From an uncultured Thermomicrobiales bacterium (GTDB taxonomy: Bacteria > Chloroflexota > Chloroflexia > Thermomicrobiales > CADCWN01): a DNA stretch of 37,304 nucleotides. Every line of letters starts with the position of its first letter. Position 1 is the stretch's first letter. Shown here piece after piece: positions 8,829 to 18,081 of the stretch. The notes beneath the pieces were generated by a model. It was not told the DNA's origin. It was given only the letters and a program-made list of their open reading frames with translations, and searched no databases. Made by a program: the position numbers and the translations under genes. The stretch is taken from NCBI GenBank assembly GCA_902806415.1, contig CADCWN010000108.1:1-37304 (forward strand), given 5' to 3'.

Positions 8829-10621
8829 AACCGCCCCCGACCTGGCGCTACACGTTGCGGATGGCCCGTTACGCCCCCTGGCTCTACCTACTCCACGCGG
8901 CGCTGTGGAGCACGATGAACCTCTTGTCGCTGCTGCCGGGGCTGATCGCCCGCGCCTTCTTCGATACGCTCACCGGGGACGCGCGCCTGCCCGCCGGCAC
9001 GACGGGGTTGCTCCTGCTGCTGGTGGTGATTGCCGTGGGCCAGATGATCTTGTGGCTCATCGCCGGCTTTGTCGAGATCACGCTCCGGTTCACGGCGAGC
9101 GGGCTGGTGCGACGCAACTTGCTGCGGCACATCCTGGACCGACCGGGCGCGGCCGCGCTGCCATACTCGATCGGCGAGGCGATCAGCCGCTTTCGCGACG
9201 ACGCCTATCAGGCCGAGGACAACCTGGATTGGACCGACGAGATTCTGAGCCAGGGCCTGTTCGCCCTGGTGGCGTTCCTGATCCTCCTGCAAATCAATGT
9301 CCGCATGACGCTGGTCGTCGTCCTGCCCCTGGCGCTCGTGGTGGCGGCGGCGCGGTGGGCTAGCGTCGCGCTAGGCCGCTATCGCGAGGCCAGCAGCCGG
9401 GCCACCAGTCAGGTCACGGGGGCGATCGGCGATCTCCTGACCGCGGTACAGACGGTGCAGGCCGCCGGAGCCGAGGGGCGAGTCGTGGCCCATTTCCGGC
9501 GGCTCAACGAGCAGCGCCGCGCCGCCGTGCTGGCCGATCGCCTGGCGACCCAGGCGCTCAACGCCATCACCGGCAACACGGTCAGTGTGGGTCGGGGGCT
9601 GATCATGCTGCTGGCCGCCGGTGGCCTGCTCGATGGTAACCTGACGGTGGGCGACTTCGTCCTCTTCATCTTCTACCTGGACATCATCGCCGACTTCACC
9701 GACGGGCTCGGTCGGTACCTCGCCCAATACCGTCAGACCGGGATCGCGTACGCGCGCATGGCCACCCTGTTAAGCGGTGCCCCCGCGACCGCGCTGGTGG
9801 CATCCACCCCGCTACACCTGCGCGGCCCCCTGCCCTCTGTGCCGCCTCCGCCCGCCGCGACCGAACGGCTGGCCCTCGTGGAGGCGCGGGGGCTGACCTA
9901 TCGCCACCCCGGCGCGCCCGCTGAGGCGTATCCGGGGCGCGGTATCGCCGCAGTGGACCTGCGCCTGCCGCGAGGCACCCTGACGGTGGTGACCGGGCGC
10001 GTCGGCGCGGGCAAGACCACGCTCTTGCGGACCCTCCTGGGCTTGCTGCCGCGCGAGGCGGGCGAGATCCGGTGGAACGGGCGGGTCGTGGACGACGCGG
10101 CCTCCTTCCTCGTGCCACCCCGCGCGGCGTACACGGCGCAGGTGCCGCGCCTGTTCAGCGAGACGCTCGCGCAGAATATCCTCCTGGGGCTACCCGCCGA
10201 TCCCACAACCCTGGCCGCCGCCGTGCGGGGTGTCGTCCTGGAGCGCGACGTGGAGGCGCTGGAGGAGGGGCTGGCGACGCCGGTGGGCACCCGTGGCGTC
10301 AAGCTCTCGGGGGGGCAGGTGCAGCGCGCGGCGGCGGCGCGGATGCTGGTACGTGGGGCCGAGCTGCTGGTGATTGACGACCTCTCCAGCGCGCTGGATG
10401 TCGAGACGGAGGGGGTGTTATGGGAGCGCCTGTTCGCCGACGGGCAGGTGACGTGCCTGGTCGTCTCGCACCGTCGCGCGGTGCTGCGTCGCGCCGATCA
10501 TATCATCGTGTTGAAGGAGGGTCGGGTCGAAGCCCAGGGTTCCCTCGCCTCCCTACTGGAGAATTGCGCGGAGATGCGATCCCTGTGGCACGACACCGAC
10601 GATCCCGGTGTCCTGGTGTAA
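8825..10621 (+). CDS. ABC exporter half-transporter, second subunit with degenerate Walker B
   Basis: A 598-residue membrane-domain/ATPase fusion starting at the ATGA overlap with its partner. The ATPase domain has Walker A GRVGAGKT (391-398), Q-loop Gln about 439, canonical LSGGQ (494-498) and H-loop His about 549. Walker B reads VIDD (516-519), so the catalytic Glu is replaced by Asp. In a head-to-tail dimer this Walker A/B faces the LSAGQ of the first subunit, so both defects fall in the same ATP site, while the other site (Glu with LSGGQ) is intact. This is the established layout of asymmetric heterodimeric exporters such as TM287/288 and BmrCD. A proline-rich linker (about 330-345) separates the domains. 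Confidence 0.9.
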   Translation: MKPPPTWRYTLRMARYAPWLYLLHAALWSTMNLLSLLPGLIARAFFDTLTGDARLPAGTTGLLLLLVVIAVGQMILWLIAGFVEITLRFTASGLVRRNLLRHILDRPGAAALPYSIGEAISRFRDDAYQAEDNLDWTDEILSQGLFALVAFLILLQINVRMTLVVVLPLALVVAAARWASVALGRYREASSRATSQVTGAIGDLLTAVQTVQAAGAEGRVVAHFRRLNEQRRAAVLADRLATQALNAITGNTVSVGRGLIMLLAAGGLLDGNLTVGDFVLFIFYLDIIADFTDGLGRYLAQYRQTGIAYARMATLLSGAPATALVASTPLHLRGPLPSVPPPPAATERLALVEARGLTYRHPGAPAEAYPGRGIAAVDLRLPRGTLTVVTGRVGAGKTTLLRTLLGLLPREAGEIRWNGRVVDDAASFLVPPRAAYTAQVPRLFSETLAQNILLGLPADPTTLAAAVRGVVLERDVEALEEGLATPVGTRGVKLSGGQVQRAAAARMLVRGAELLVIDDLSSALDVETEGVLWERLFADGQVTCLVVSHRRAVLRRADHIIVLKEGRVEAQGSLASLLENCAEMRSLWHDTDDPGVLV

Positions 10622-10632
10622 GAGAGGGTCGA

Positions 10633-10663
10633 GGATATGCCGCTGCAACGAAGCCGCATATCC
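10633..10663 (+). other. Intercistronic hairpin
   Basis: GGATATGC (10633-10640) pairs perfectly with GCATATCC (10656-10663) around a 15-base loop, and two further bp can form inside after a mismatch. It lies between the ABC gene stop and the ABM gene ribosome binding site. No U-run follows, so it is more likely an RNA-processing or stability element, or a weak terminator, than a full terminator. Confidence 0.45.
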
Positions 10664-10683
10664 GGCCAAGTTAGGGAGCAGAG

Positions 10684-10986
10684 ATGATTCTCGAGGTGGC
10701 CATGCTGCACCTTAGGCCCGGACAAGCCGACCAGTTCGAGACGGCATTCCGGGAGGCATCGGCGATCATCGCGGCCTCGCCCGGTTACCTCACGCACGAA
10801 TTGCAGCGTTGTCTGGAGGTGCCCGACAAGTATCTCCTGCTCGTCCGCTGGGAAACGCTGGAAGATCACACGGTCGGCTTTCGCGGCTCGATGGCATACG
10901 CAGAGTGGCGGCAACTGCTCCATCACTTCTACGAGCCGTTCCCCACGGTGGAGCATTTCGCGCCAATCACCCTCCCGACCACTTGA
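10684..10986 (+). CDS. ABM-domain (antibiotic biosynthesis monooxygenase-like) protein
   Basis: A 100-residue protein with the ferredoxin-like dimeric alpha/beta-barrel pattern: an N-terminal strand ILEVAMLHLRPG, a helix with FETAFREASAII, PGYLTHELQRC, and LLLVRWETLEDH followed by HFYEPFP. This is typical of the ABM superfamily, which includes quinone-forming monooxygenases, heme-degrading IsdG proteins and many uncharacterised members. The conserved W-E and the late histidines fit; no specific substrate can be assigned. ATG 10684 has AGGGAG upstream. It follows the ABC pair by 62 bases on the same strand and may be part of that unit. Confidence 0.8.
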   Translation: MILEVAMLHLRPGQADQFETAFREASAIIAASPGYLTHELQRCLEVPDKYLLLVRWETLEDHTVGFRGSMAYAEWRQLLHHFYEPFPTVEHFAPITLPTT

Positions 10987-11066
10987 GATCCTAAATAGCG
11001 GCACCACTCGACGCCGCGTGACATAGAACACTGTTAGTCTCTGCGTCCTCGCGTCGCCGGTCGCTA

Positions 11067-11075
11067 TGGTAGGCT
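11067..11075 (+). promoter_or_regulatory. Predicted extended -10 promoter of the epimerase-like gene
   Basis: TGG followed by TAGGCT, about 45 bases upstream of the ATG at 11121, in the same style as the gyrA and ndk elements. No convincing -35 was found. Prediction only. Confidence 0.35.
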
Positions 11076-11120
11076 GTGCGCGATCGGTTGGTGCGCATGG
11101 AGAAAGGATAGGAGGGTGGC

Positions 11121-12005
11121 ATGGCGCAGCGGAAGGTGCTGATTACCGGGGCGACCGGTTATGTTGCCGGGCGTCTGCTCCCCGGCTTGCAGGGACAGTA
11201 CGACCTCACCCTGGCCGACGTGCGCGGCACGCGCGGGGATGGCACGCCGGTCTCTGGCGTCAAGGTGGCCGATTTCCTCCGCGACGATCTCGACACGCTG
11301 CGACCGCTCTTCCAGGGCCAGGATAGCGTCGTCCACCTCGCGTTCAATCGCGACCCTCAGCCGGCATCGAGTGGCGCGCGGCTCGCGGCGGCGAGCGCTG
11401 CGGGCAATACGTATGAGGCCGAGCGCGCGAATATCGATCTCGCCTATCGGGTCTTCCAGCTGGCGCAGGAAGCCGGGGTGCGGCGCGTCGTCGTCGCCTC
11501 CTCGAATCACGCCGCCGACTGGTACGAGCACCTGATCCACGCCGGCGCGCTGGACGTCGTGCTCCCCGGGATGCTGCCGAAATCGGACAACTGGTACGGC
11601 TGGGCGAAGGCGTGCTACGAGCACCTCGGCTTCGTCTTCGCCACCGGCGTGGGCGGACGGCGTGTGGAGAATGTCCACCTGCGGATCGGCGCACCGCGTG
11701 AGATCGATCCCGCGACGTTCACCGTTGAGCAGACGCAGGGGTATCGGCGCGACCTCGGGGCGTATCTGAGCGCGCGGGATCTGCAGCAGCTGGTCGTCAA
11801 GTCGATCGAGGCCGAGTCGATCGAAGACGAGCACGGTATCCCCTGGCAAGTCTTCTACGGGATCTCCAACAATGCCCGCGCCTTCTGGAGCATCGCCAAC
11901 GCGCGCCGCGTGATCGGCTATGCGCCCGAAGATGACAGCGAGGTCCTCTTCGCCGAGGATATCCGGCGTGTCCTGGCGGATGTGCCGGGTCGGACCTACC
12001 CGTAA
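11121..12005 (+). CDS. NAD-dependent epimerase/dehydratase, uronate dehydrogenase-like
   Basis: A 294-residue extended short-chain dehydrogenase. The Rossmann loop GATGYVAG (residues 10-17) binds NAD(P). The catalytic Ser lies in VVASSNHAADWY (about 127-128) and the Tyr/Lys pair in YGWAK (Tyr159, Lys163). The SSNH followed by a late YGWAK and an LRIG segment recalls uronate dehydrogenases, which oxidise hexuronates to aldarolactones, but related sugar epimerases share these motifs. ATG 11121 has GGAGGG nearby. It is a single gene between the ABC cassette and a convergent acetyltransferase. Confidence 0.82.
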   Translation: MAQRKVLITGATGYVAGRLLPGLQGQYDLTLADVRGTRGDGTPVSGVKVADFLRDDLDTLRPLFQGQDSVVHLAFNRDPQPASSGARLAAASAAGNTYEAERANIDLAYRVFQLAQEAGVRRVVVASSNHAADWYEHLIHAGALDVVLPGMLPKSDNWYGWAKACYEHLGFVFATGVGGRRVENVHLRIGAPREIDPATFTVEQTQGYRRDLGAYLSARDLQQLVVKSIEAESIEDEHGIPWQVFYGISNNARAFWSIANARRVIGYAPEDDSEVLFAEDIRRVLADVPGRTYP

Positions 12006-12020
12006 GCGGCGTGGTACAAC

Positions 12021-12057
12021 GCGTCCCCTCGGCTCATAGTGATTGCCGAGGGGGCGC
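12021..12057. terminator. Possible bidirectional terminator between convergent genes
   Basis: A 13-bp stem with one G-T wobble (12021-12033 with 12045-12057) and an 11-base loop. It lies between the ends of two convergent genes. There is no real U-run on either side, so its efficiency is uncertain. Confidence 0.45.
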
Positions 12058-12096
12058 GTTCTCGTCAGTAAGCCTCGGGTGACCACGTTCCCGACG

Positions 12097-12705
12097 CTAT
12101 GGGCGCGGCTCATCCGGGACGAAGACAGCGCTCAACACCGTGCTGGTGAACTCATCGGCCAAGCAATCCATATGGACGATGTCGTGGAGCGTACCGTTGA
12201 GAAACGAGCATTGCCGCCGCCGCCCGAACTCCTTGAAGCCCGCCTTGCGGTATGCCGCCTGCCCCGCGAGATTGAACGAGTCGGTCGTGAGCATGACGCT
12301 ATGCAAGCCGAGGGCGGTGAAGGCATAGTCGAGCATCAGCCGCGCGGTCTCGGTGCCATACCCTTTGCCGCGCGCGTCGGCCTCGCCGATCAGGATACCG
12401 AAGGTGCAGGTGCGCGCGCGCCAGTCGATGTCGAAAAGATTGGTGTGGCCGATCGGTCGCCAACCGGCACGCTCGTAGATCGCGAACCAATGCGCGCCGT
12501 TGCCAATGGCCCACTGCTCATAGCTGGCGGTGGCCTGCTCGATCGTGATCGCGCGCGGCATCTCGCCGAAGGTGCGCTGCACCGCGAAATCGCCGCGCCA
12601 CCGCGCGATCAGGGGGATCAGATCCCGGTGGAGCGGCCCGAGCGCGATCTCCTCCCCTTCTATCGTGATTACCGGCTGTTCGAGTGTATTTATTTGGGTG
12701 GGCAT
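12097..12705 (-). CDS. GNAT family N-acetyltransferase
   Basis: A 202-residue protein with the acetyl-CoA loop ARGKGYGTE (about 111-119, the R/Q-x-x-G-x-G/A motif), the preceding strand TFGILIGEAD and the following LHSVMLTTDSFNLAGQAAYRKAGF, all typical of RimJ/RimL-like GNATs. It probably acetylates an amine on a protein N-terminus or small molecule; the acceptor is unknown. The frame stays open 35 codons further upstream, but ATG 12705 is preferred because AAGGGA lies 7-8 bases before it and the upstream residues are not GNAT-like. The AT-rich patch near 12722-12745 may contain its promoter. It is divergent from ndk. Confidence 0.85.
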   Translation of the reverse strand: MPTQINTLEQPVITIEGEEIALGPLHRDLIPLIARWRGDFAVQRTFGEMPRAITIEQATASYEQWAIGNGAHWFAIYERAGWRPIGHTNLFDIDWRARTCTFGILIGEADARGKGYGTETARLMLDYAFTALGLHSVMLTTDSFNLAGQAAYRKAGFKEFGRRRQCSFLNGTLHDIVHMDCLADEFTSTVLSAVFVPDEPRP

Positions 12706-12780
12706 AGGTTTATCCCTTCTGGGAAGCAGTAATAATTTTTGGGATATGTCGCGAAGATACTGCCGCGTGGGGCGGTCGTA

Positions 12781-12789
12781 TGGTAGAGT
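12781..12789 (+). promoter_or_regulatory. Predicted extended -10 promoter of ndk
   Basis: TGG followed by TAGAGT, about 105 bases upstream of the ndk ATG, matching the TGGTA-type element seen before gyrA and the epimerase-like gene. No clear -35. Confidence 0.35.
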
Positions 12790-12893
12790 CCCACTCGATG
12801 CCGGGCACATCCCGGCGCGGCTTCCCGGGGAATAGTATCCGATCCTATCCGCGCGGATTGCTGGTGAAGTTTGTTGGAGGGAGAAAACAGAGG

Positions 12894-13355
12894 ATGGCTG
12901 ACACCGAACGCACCCTGATCATCGTGAAGCCTGACGGCGTCCAGCGCGGACTCGTCGGCGAGATCCTCGGTCGACTGGAGCGACGCGGCCTCAAACTGGT
13001 CGCGCTACAGTTCAAGCAGGTGGAGCGGCAGTTAGCCGAGGAGCATTACGCCGAGCATCAAGGCAAGCCGTTTTACGACGGGCTTGTCTCCTACATCATG
13101 AGCGGCCCGGTCGTCGTCGGCGTCTTCGAAGGGGTCGCGGCGGTGGCGACGGTGCGCAGTTCCGTCGGCGCGACCAATCCGGCGAAGGCCGCACCCGGTA
13201 CCATTCGCGGCGACCTCGGCATCGAGATCGGGCGCAATTTGATTCACGCCTCCGATGAGCAGCCCGGCAGCGCCAAGCGCGAGGTCGCGCTCTGGTTCGG
13301 CCAGGGTGGGCAGCTTGATTGGTCGCGCGACAGCGACCGCTGGATCCGCGAATAA
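12894..13355 (+). CDS. ndk: Nucleoside diphosphate kinase
   Basis: NDK transfers the gamma phosphate between nucleoside tri- and diphosphates through a phosphohistidine and balances the NTP and dNTP pools. The 153-residue protein has the usual bacterial length and motifs: TLIIVKPDGVQRGLVGEIL at the start, GATNPAKAAPGTIRGD, and RNLIHASD with the catalytic His (residue 118). ATG 12894 was chosen over upstream in-frame codons because the family starts right there and GGAGGGAG lies 10 bases before it. It has its own predicted promoter and a clear terminator, so it is probably monocistronic. Confidence 0.95.
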   Translation: MADTERTLIIVKPDGVQRGLVGEILGRLERRGLKLVALQFKQVERQLAEEHYAEHQGKPFYDGLVSYIMSGPVVVGVFEGVAAVATVRSSVGATNPAKAAPGTIRGDLGIEIGRNLIHASDEQPGSAKREVALWFGQGGQLDWSRDSDRWIRE

Positions 13356-13381
13356 CTTGTACGACATGGCCGGGAGTTGGG

Positions 13382-13420
13382 GGAGGGCCGATGCGATAAT
13401 CGCGTCGGTCCTCCTCTTTT
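13382..13420 (+). terminator. Rho-independent terminator of ndk
   Basis: A 15-bp stem with two G-T wobbles (13382-13396 with 13400-13414), a TAA loop, then TCTTTT, starting 26 bases after the ndk stop. Confidence 0.85.
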
Positions 13421-13634
13421 CTAGCTGATTACTGACCGTAGCGTCCTCTCAGTTGTTTGGGATATGTCGTCCGTGGTTCGACTGGCTTGCTGTAGCGACT
13501 GCGGCGCAGGTTCAGCCTATGCTGGGACTTCTCTGCTGTCGCCGAGTGTCGATGGGGCGATTCGCGGCAACGGACGTGCGAGAGCGCCCGTGCTAACCAC
13601 ATTGCGCCGGGTGGGCGACAGGGGAGGGATGAGA

Positions 13635-15527
13635 GTGAAAAACGACGATTGGCCGGAGGAGTTGTGGATCGTCCGCCACGCCGAGAGCGTCGGCAACGCC
13701 GCCCGATACGCTGCGCTCGCCGCCGGGGGGCTGACGATCGCGCTGCCCGCCCGCGACCCGGACGTGCCACTCTCGGAGCGCGGCGTGGAGCAAGCGCGCG
13801 CCCTGGGCCGCTGGTTCGGCGGCTCGCTCTCCCCCGCTCCGCCCACGGCGGTGCTGACCTCGCCGTATCGCCGGACCCGTGAGACCACCGCGTACCTGGC
13901 TGCCGCCGCCGGGTGGCCGATCTTCGGGGCGCTGGAAACCGGTGCTCCGATCGCCGGGTCCCCTGCGGAGGCTGACGGCGCGGGCGATGGGGCGTCGATT
14001 CCGCTGATCGTGGACGAGCGGCTGCGCGAGAAGGATGCTGGTCGCCTGGAAGGGCTGACACGCGCGGGAATTATCGAGCGCTATCCGGCGGAGGCGACCG
14101 CCTATGACCACCTGGGCAAATTCTACTACCGCCCGCCCGGTGGCGAGAGCTGGTGCGATGTGGTGCTGCGCCTACGCTCGCTGGTCGACGCGCTCCGCGC
14201 CGAGCACGGGGGTGGGCGCGTGTTAATCGTCACGCATCAGGTCATCGTCGTCTGCCTGCGCTACGTGCTGGAGGGGCTGGACGAGGCGAGCGTGCTGGAT
14301 CTGGAGCGCCCGGGCGAGGTCGCCAACGCCTCGGTGACCAGCTATCGCCGGGAAGGCGATCGGCTCGCGCTCGTGTCGTTCAACATCGTCGCGCCGCTCG
14401 AAGCCGAGGGCGCGCCGATCACCGCCGAGCCCTCCGCGAGCTATCCACCGACACCCGCCGCCGAGCAGGCGGCGACCGACCGGGGAACGGGGGTAGCTGA
14501 AGAAGGGGACCATCCTCCCGGCCAGGCCGACGTGGCGGCGACAGCCCCCCCAGAGCGAGGGACGACCGCCCACTCGGGCGACAGCGATCGGGAGTCACCG
14601 GGCGACGAGCCTCCCGCCCGATCGGGCCACGCGGCACCGTGCGTCATCACCCGGCGGCTCCTGGCCCGCTGGCCCCTCCCGGCAGCGGACACGGGCGACG
14701 ACAAGGAGGCCCGTGGGCGCGTGCTGATCGTCGGCGGCGACGCGCGCGTGCCGGGCGGCGCACTCCTGGCGGGCACGGCGGCCCTCCGCGCGGGAGCGGG
14801 CAAGCTGCAGCTGGCCGTGGCCGAGGCGGTCGCCCTCGCAGTGGCCGTGGCGATCCCGGAGGCGCTGGTCGCCCCCTTGCCCGCCTCGCCGAGCGGCGCG
14901 CCCGATCCGGAACGCGCGACGGCGCTGGAGGCATACTGTCGCGCGGCCAGGGCGATCGTGATCGGACCAGGTCTGGTCGAACCCCCGGCGGCGGGCGCGC
15001 TGGTGGAGCGGGTCGTCGGCTGGATGGAGGGCGGCAACCTCGTCGTGGACGCGACCGCCCTGGCTGGGGTTACGGAGGGACTCGGGCGGCGCCTCGGGGG
15101 GCGACTCATCTTGACACCCAACGCGGGCGAGATGGTCGAGTTGCTCGGCTGGTCGCCCGAGCGCGTCGCGGAGGACGCGGATCGGGCGGCACAAACGGCT
15201 GCCGAGCAGTTCGGCGCCATCGTCGCCCTCAAAGGCCGCGAGACACGGATCGCCGAACCAGGCGGGGGGATATACCGGAACCGCGCGGGGAATGTCGGCC
15301 TCGCCGTGTCCGGCTCGGGCGATCTCCTGGCCGGGATTGTCGGCGGGCTGCTCGCGCGGGGTGCCGATCCCTTGTTGGCAACGGTCTGGGCCGTCCATCT
15401 GCACGGTCTTGCTGCAGATATTCTGGCACGGACCGTCGGGCCGCTCGGCTTCCTGCCGCGCGAGTTGCCTCGGCTGCTGCCAGGACTACTGGCCACGCTC
15501 GCTCGTCCAGGCCCACGCCGTCAGTAA
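13635..15527 (+). CDS. Fusion of histidine phosphatase and ADP/ATP-dependent NAD(P)HX dehydratase (NnrD-like)
   Basis: A 630-residue protein with two unrelated catalytic domains. Residues 1 to about 250 form a histidine phosphatase (phosphoglycerate mutase-like) domain: LWIVRHAES with the phosphorylated His15, DERLREKDAGRLEG, and IVTHQ with the second His (201). A Pro/Ala/Glu-rich linker (about 260-345) follows. Residues about 345-625 match the YjeF C-terminal/ribokinase-like fold of NnrD: RVLIVGGDARVPGG, AIVIGPGL, TPNAGEM, and GSGDLLAG with the catalytic-type Asp563. NnrD repairs hydrated NAD(P)H; the usual N-terminal epimerase partner (NnrE) is absent. GTG 13635 is preferred because GGGGAGGG ends 6 bases before it; ATG 13629 would have no spacing. 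Confidence 0.85.
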   Translation: MKNDDWPEELWIVRHAESVGNAARYAALAAGGLTIALPARDPDVPLSERGVEQARALGRWFGGSLSPAPPTAVLTSPYRRTRETTAYLAAAAGWPIFGALETGAPIAGSPAEADGAGDGASIPLIVDERLREKDAGRLEGLTRAGIIERYPAEATAYDHLGKFYYRPPGGESWCDVVLRLRSLVDALRAEHGGGRVLIVTHQVIVVCLRYVLEGLDEASVLDLERPGEVANASVTSYRREGDRLALVSFNIVAPLEAEGAPITAEPSASYPPTPAAEQAATDRGTGVAEEGDHPPGQADVAATAPPERGTTAHSGDSDRESPGDEPPARSGHAAPCVITRRLLARWPLPAADTGDDKEARGRVLIVGGDARVPGGALLAGTAALRAGAGKLQLAVAEAVALAVAVAIPEALVAPLPASPSGAPDPERATALEAYCRAARAIVIGPGLVEPPAAGALVERVVGWMEGGNLVVDATALAGVTEGLGRRLGGRLILTPNAGEMVELLGWSPERVAEDADRAAQTAAEQFGAIVALKGRETRIAEPGGGIYRNRAGNVGLAVSGSGDLLAGIVGGLLARGADPLLATVWAVHLHGLAADILARTVGPLGFLPRELPRLLPGLLATLARPGPRRQ

Positions 15528-15688
15528 ACGACGGCCAAGCAACGGTTTTACGAGCATCCGCTCGGATTACTCCTCGGTCGCGAGGGCTACGACACCATCC
15601 GACGGTGAGACGGCGCGACAACACATCGCCGCGCTCGCGCTCATCGCCCGCCGCCCCGCGCCCGCGCCCAGTCGCGGCCCTCGGTCGG

Positions 15689-17860
15689 TCACCCGACGTG
15701 GACGGCGGGGCGGCGCTCGGGGTCGCGCTCGGCCTTGCGCAGGACCTCGTGGGTCAGCGGGGCGATGTCCCCCTCGCCGAAGAGGATGTAGCGCGCCAGG
15801 AACTTCAGCGGGTTCCCCTCGGTCCAGCCGAAGTAGGCGTGCGGGCGGCGGCCGGTCGTGTCGCGCAGCCAGAGCAGGAAGGCGGCGATGCTGTTGGGGA
15901 CCGACGCCCCCTCCGCGCGCAGCACCCGGTAGCCCCCGACCGCCTCCCCCCGGATGTGCAAGGCCGGGGCGAACTCGGAGGCGTCGCGCACCGCGACCTC
16001 CAGGAAGAGGACCGTCGCCCCGTGCGGGATGTTGTTGTCCGCCCGCTGCTCGCGCTCCTTGAGCAGGTACTCCCGCGCGTTCCGCTCGTCCGGGTGGTTC
16101 GCGATCAGGTGGATCTCCTCGCCGCGCGCCGCCTCGGCGATGAACTGCCGCGCCGCCTCATCGACGGTGATCTCGGTGACGCGCAGCTCGGTCGTCCGCC
16201 AGACGCGCGAGACCAGCGAGGTCGCGATGATGGCGGCGATGAAGATGCCGGCGATCTTGATCCCGTCCGGCTCCTCGAAGAGGACGACCGCCGTGGTGTA
16301 GACGAAGATCAAGGCGATCAGGCCGAACCCAAGGATCTCGCCGGGACGCCGACGCCGCACCGAGGAGAGGGTCACGGCGACTGTCGCCGAGGTCATCAGC
16401 GCCAGCACGCCCGTGGCGTAGGCCCCCGCCTGCGCGTCCACCTCCGCGCGGAAGACGATCGTCACGACGAAGCAGATCGCCGCGAAGATCAGGACCAGGG
16501 GGCGCGTCGCGAGCGCCCAATCGGGGGCCATGCCGTAACGCGGCAGGTAGCGCGGGACGATGTTCAGCAGCCCCGCCAGTGCCGAGGCCCCGGCGAACCA
16601 GAGGATCGCGATCGTGCTGATGTCGTAGACTGTCCCGAAGGCGTCGCCCAGGCGCTCGTGCGCGAGGTAGGCCAGGGCGCGCCCGTTGGCGGGGCCGCCC
16701 TCCGCGAAGGCTTCAGCCGGGATTAGCACGGTCGTGACGATGCTGCTGCCGCTGAGCAGGACGCTCATGATGAGCGCGGCTGTCGCCAGCAGCTTGCGCG
16801 CGTTGCGAATCCGCCCCAGCGGCTCCTCCTCGGTATCGTCGGCGTCACCCCGGACCAGGGGCATCACGACGACGCCGGTCTCGAAACCGGAGAGGCCGAG
16901 CGCCAATTTGGGGAAGAGGAGCAACGCCGCGCCGAGCATCAGCAGCGGGCTGCTGTGCGCGCGGAAGAGCGCGTCCCGCCAATTGCCGAGCAATTGCGGG
17001 TTCTCAGCGATCGCGGCGAAGCCGACGCCGATCACGATGAGATTCAGCGTGATGTAGACCACGACGATACCGACCGCGATCCCGATCGCCTCGCTGAAGC
17101 CCTTGAGGAAGACCGCAGCAAGGAGCGTAATCAGCGCCAAAGTCACCGGTACTTCATATCCTTCGAGGAAATGAGTGTAAGGATTTTCGACGAGGTGGGC
17201 GGTGGCGTCGGCTGCCGAGAGGGTGATCGTGATCACGAAGCCGGTCGCGACGAAGCCGAGCAGCGCCAGGACGAAGAGCTTGCCCTGCCACCACGGCAGC
17301 AGCCGCTCCAGCATCGAGATCGAGCCGTCGCCGTGGGGGCTCTCGCGGGCCACGCGGGCGTACATCGGCAGCGCGCCGAACAGCGTGATCAGGATGAGTA
17401 CCAGGGTGGCGACCGGGGCCAAGGCACCCGCCGCCAGCGCGGCGATCCCCGGCTGGTAGCCGAGAGTGGAGAAGTAGTCCACCCCGGTCAGGCACATCAC
17501 CTTCCACCAGGGGTGGGTGTGATCGGCGTGCGCCCGCTCGTAGGGCGCATCGAGTTCCTTGACCTGTCCCTTAAGGAGCCAGCGCACCAGGGGGCTGGCG
17601 GCGCGGCGCGGCGCTGGCGCGTCTTTCGGGTCGGCGCGACGATCACCCGGACGGGTCGCGGGCGCGTGGTGGATCACGCGCACGTAGCGATCGCCCGGAT
17701 GGCTGCCGCGCAGGTGCGACTGATCCTCGGGCCGCGCCACGTCCGTCGGCGACAGCGGCTGATCGCCCGCCCGATAGCCGACGGCGGGGGGCGGCTTCGG
17801 CTTGTGGGCACCATTCGCGCCGATTTGCGGCGACGGTTTCTCCGGTTGTTCGGGATCCAT
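15689..17860 (-). CDS. APC-superfamily permease (amino acid or K+ transporter-like)
   Basis: A 723-residue protein with a hydrophilic Pro/Arg-rich N-terminus (about 1-110), about twelve membrane helices (about 120-540) and a soluble C-terminal domain (about 545-723). The segment [20 protein letters not shown] at helix 1 is the unwound substrate-binding helix of the APC fold; the overall plan resembles KimA/KUP-like potassium carriers and the large amino acid permeases. The C-terminal domain contains [17 protein letters not shown] and could be regulatory. Substrate is not determined. GGAG lies 8 bases upstream of the ATG. It converges with the phosphatase/NnrD gene; 15528-15688 shows no gene or clear terminator. 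Confidence 0.8.
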   Translation of the reverse strand: MDPEQPEKPSPQIGANGAHKPKPPPAVGYRAGDQPLSPTDVARPEDQSHLRGSHPGDRYVRVIHHAPATRPGDRRADPKDAPAPRRAASPLVRWLLKGQVKELDAPYERAHADHTHPWWKVMCLTGVDYFSTLGYQPGIAALAAGALAPVATLVLILITLFGALPMYARVARESPHGDGSISMLERLLPWWQGKLFVLALLGFVATGFVITITLSAADATAHLVENPYTHFLEGYEVPVTLALITLLAAVFLKGFSEAIGIAVGIVVVYITLNLIVIGVGFAAIAENPQLLGNWRDALFRAHSSPLLMLGAALLLFPKLALGLSGFETGVVVMPLVRGDADDTEEEPLGRIRNARKLLATAALIMSVLLSGSSIVTTVLIPAEAFAEGGPANGRALAYLAHERLGDAFGTVYDISTIAILWFAGASALAGLLNIVPRYLPRYGMAPDWALATRPLVLIFAAICFVVTIVFRAEVDAQAGAYATGVLALMTSATVAVTLSSVRRRRPGEILGFGLIALIFVYTTAVVLFEEPDGIKIAGIFIAAIIATSLVSRVWRTTELRVTEITVDEAARQFIAEAARGEEIHLIANHPDERNAREYLLKEREQRADNNIPHGATVLFLEVAVRDASEFAPALHIRGEAVGGYRVLRAEGASVPNSIAAFLLWLRDTTGRRPHAYFGWTEGNPLKFLARYILFGEGDIAPLTHEVLRKAERDPERRPAVHVG

Positions 17861-18081
17861 ACCCGGCGCTCCATACGTACCAATGCGGGCACTGCCCGGA
17901 CAGGCGATGGCGCGAACAATCGCCTGTCACGCCATCAACTTAGCACCCGCCGTGGCATCTCACCGTAAACAGCCTCGTCAGGCTTATGATACGACGCGGC
18001 ATGCGACACCGTTGCACGTCGGCGGTATATCGAGCAAGGCGTAATGCGCCGACACCATGTACGATCTCGCGCGACCTACGG

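Noticed and set aside
12706..12810. N-terminal extension of the GNAT gene by 35 codons
   Set aside because: The upstream residues do not resemble the family and a good ribosome binding site precedes the internal ATG at 12705.
15528..15608. An in-frame extension of 26 sense codons after the stop of the phosphatase/NnrD gene, ending at TGA
   Set aside because: It would need stop read-through, has no recognised domain, and NnrD is already complete; likely chance.
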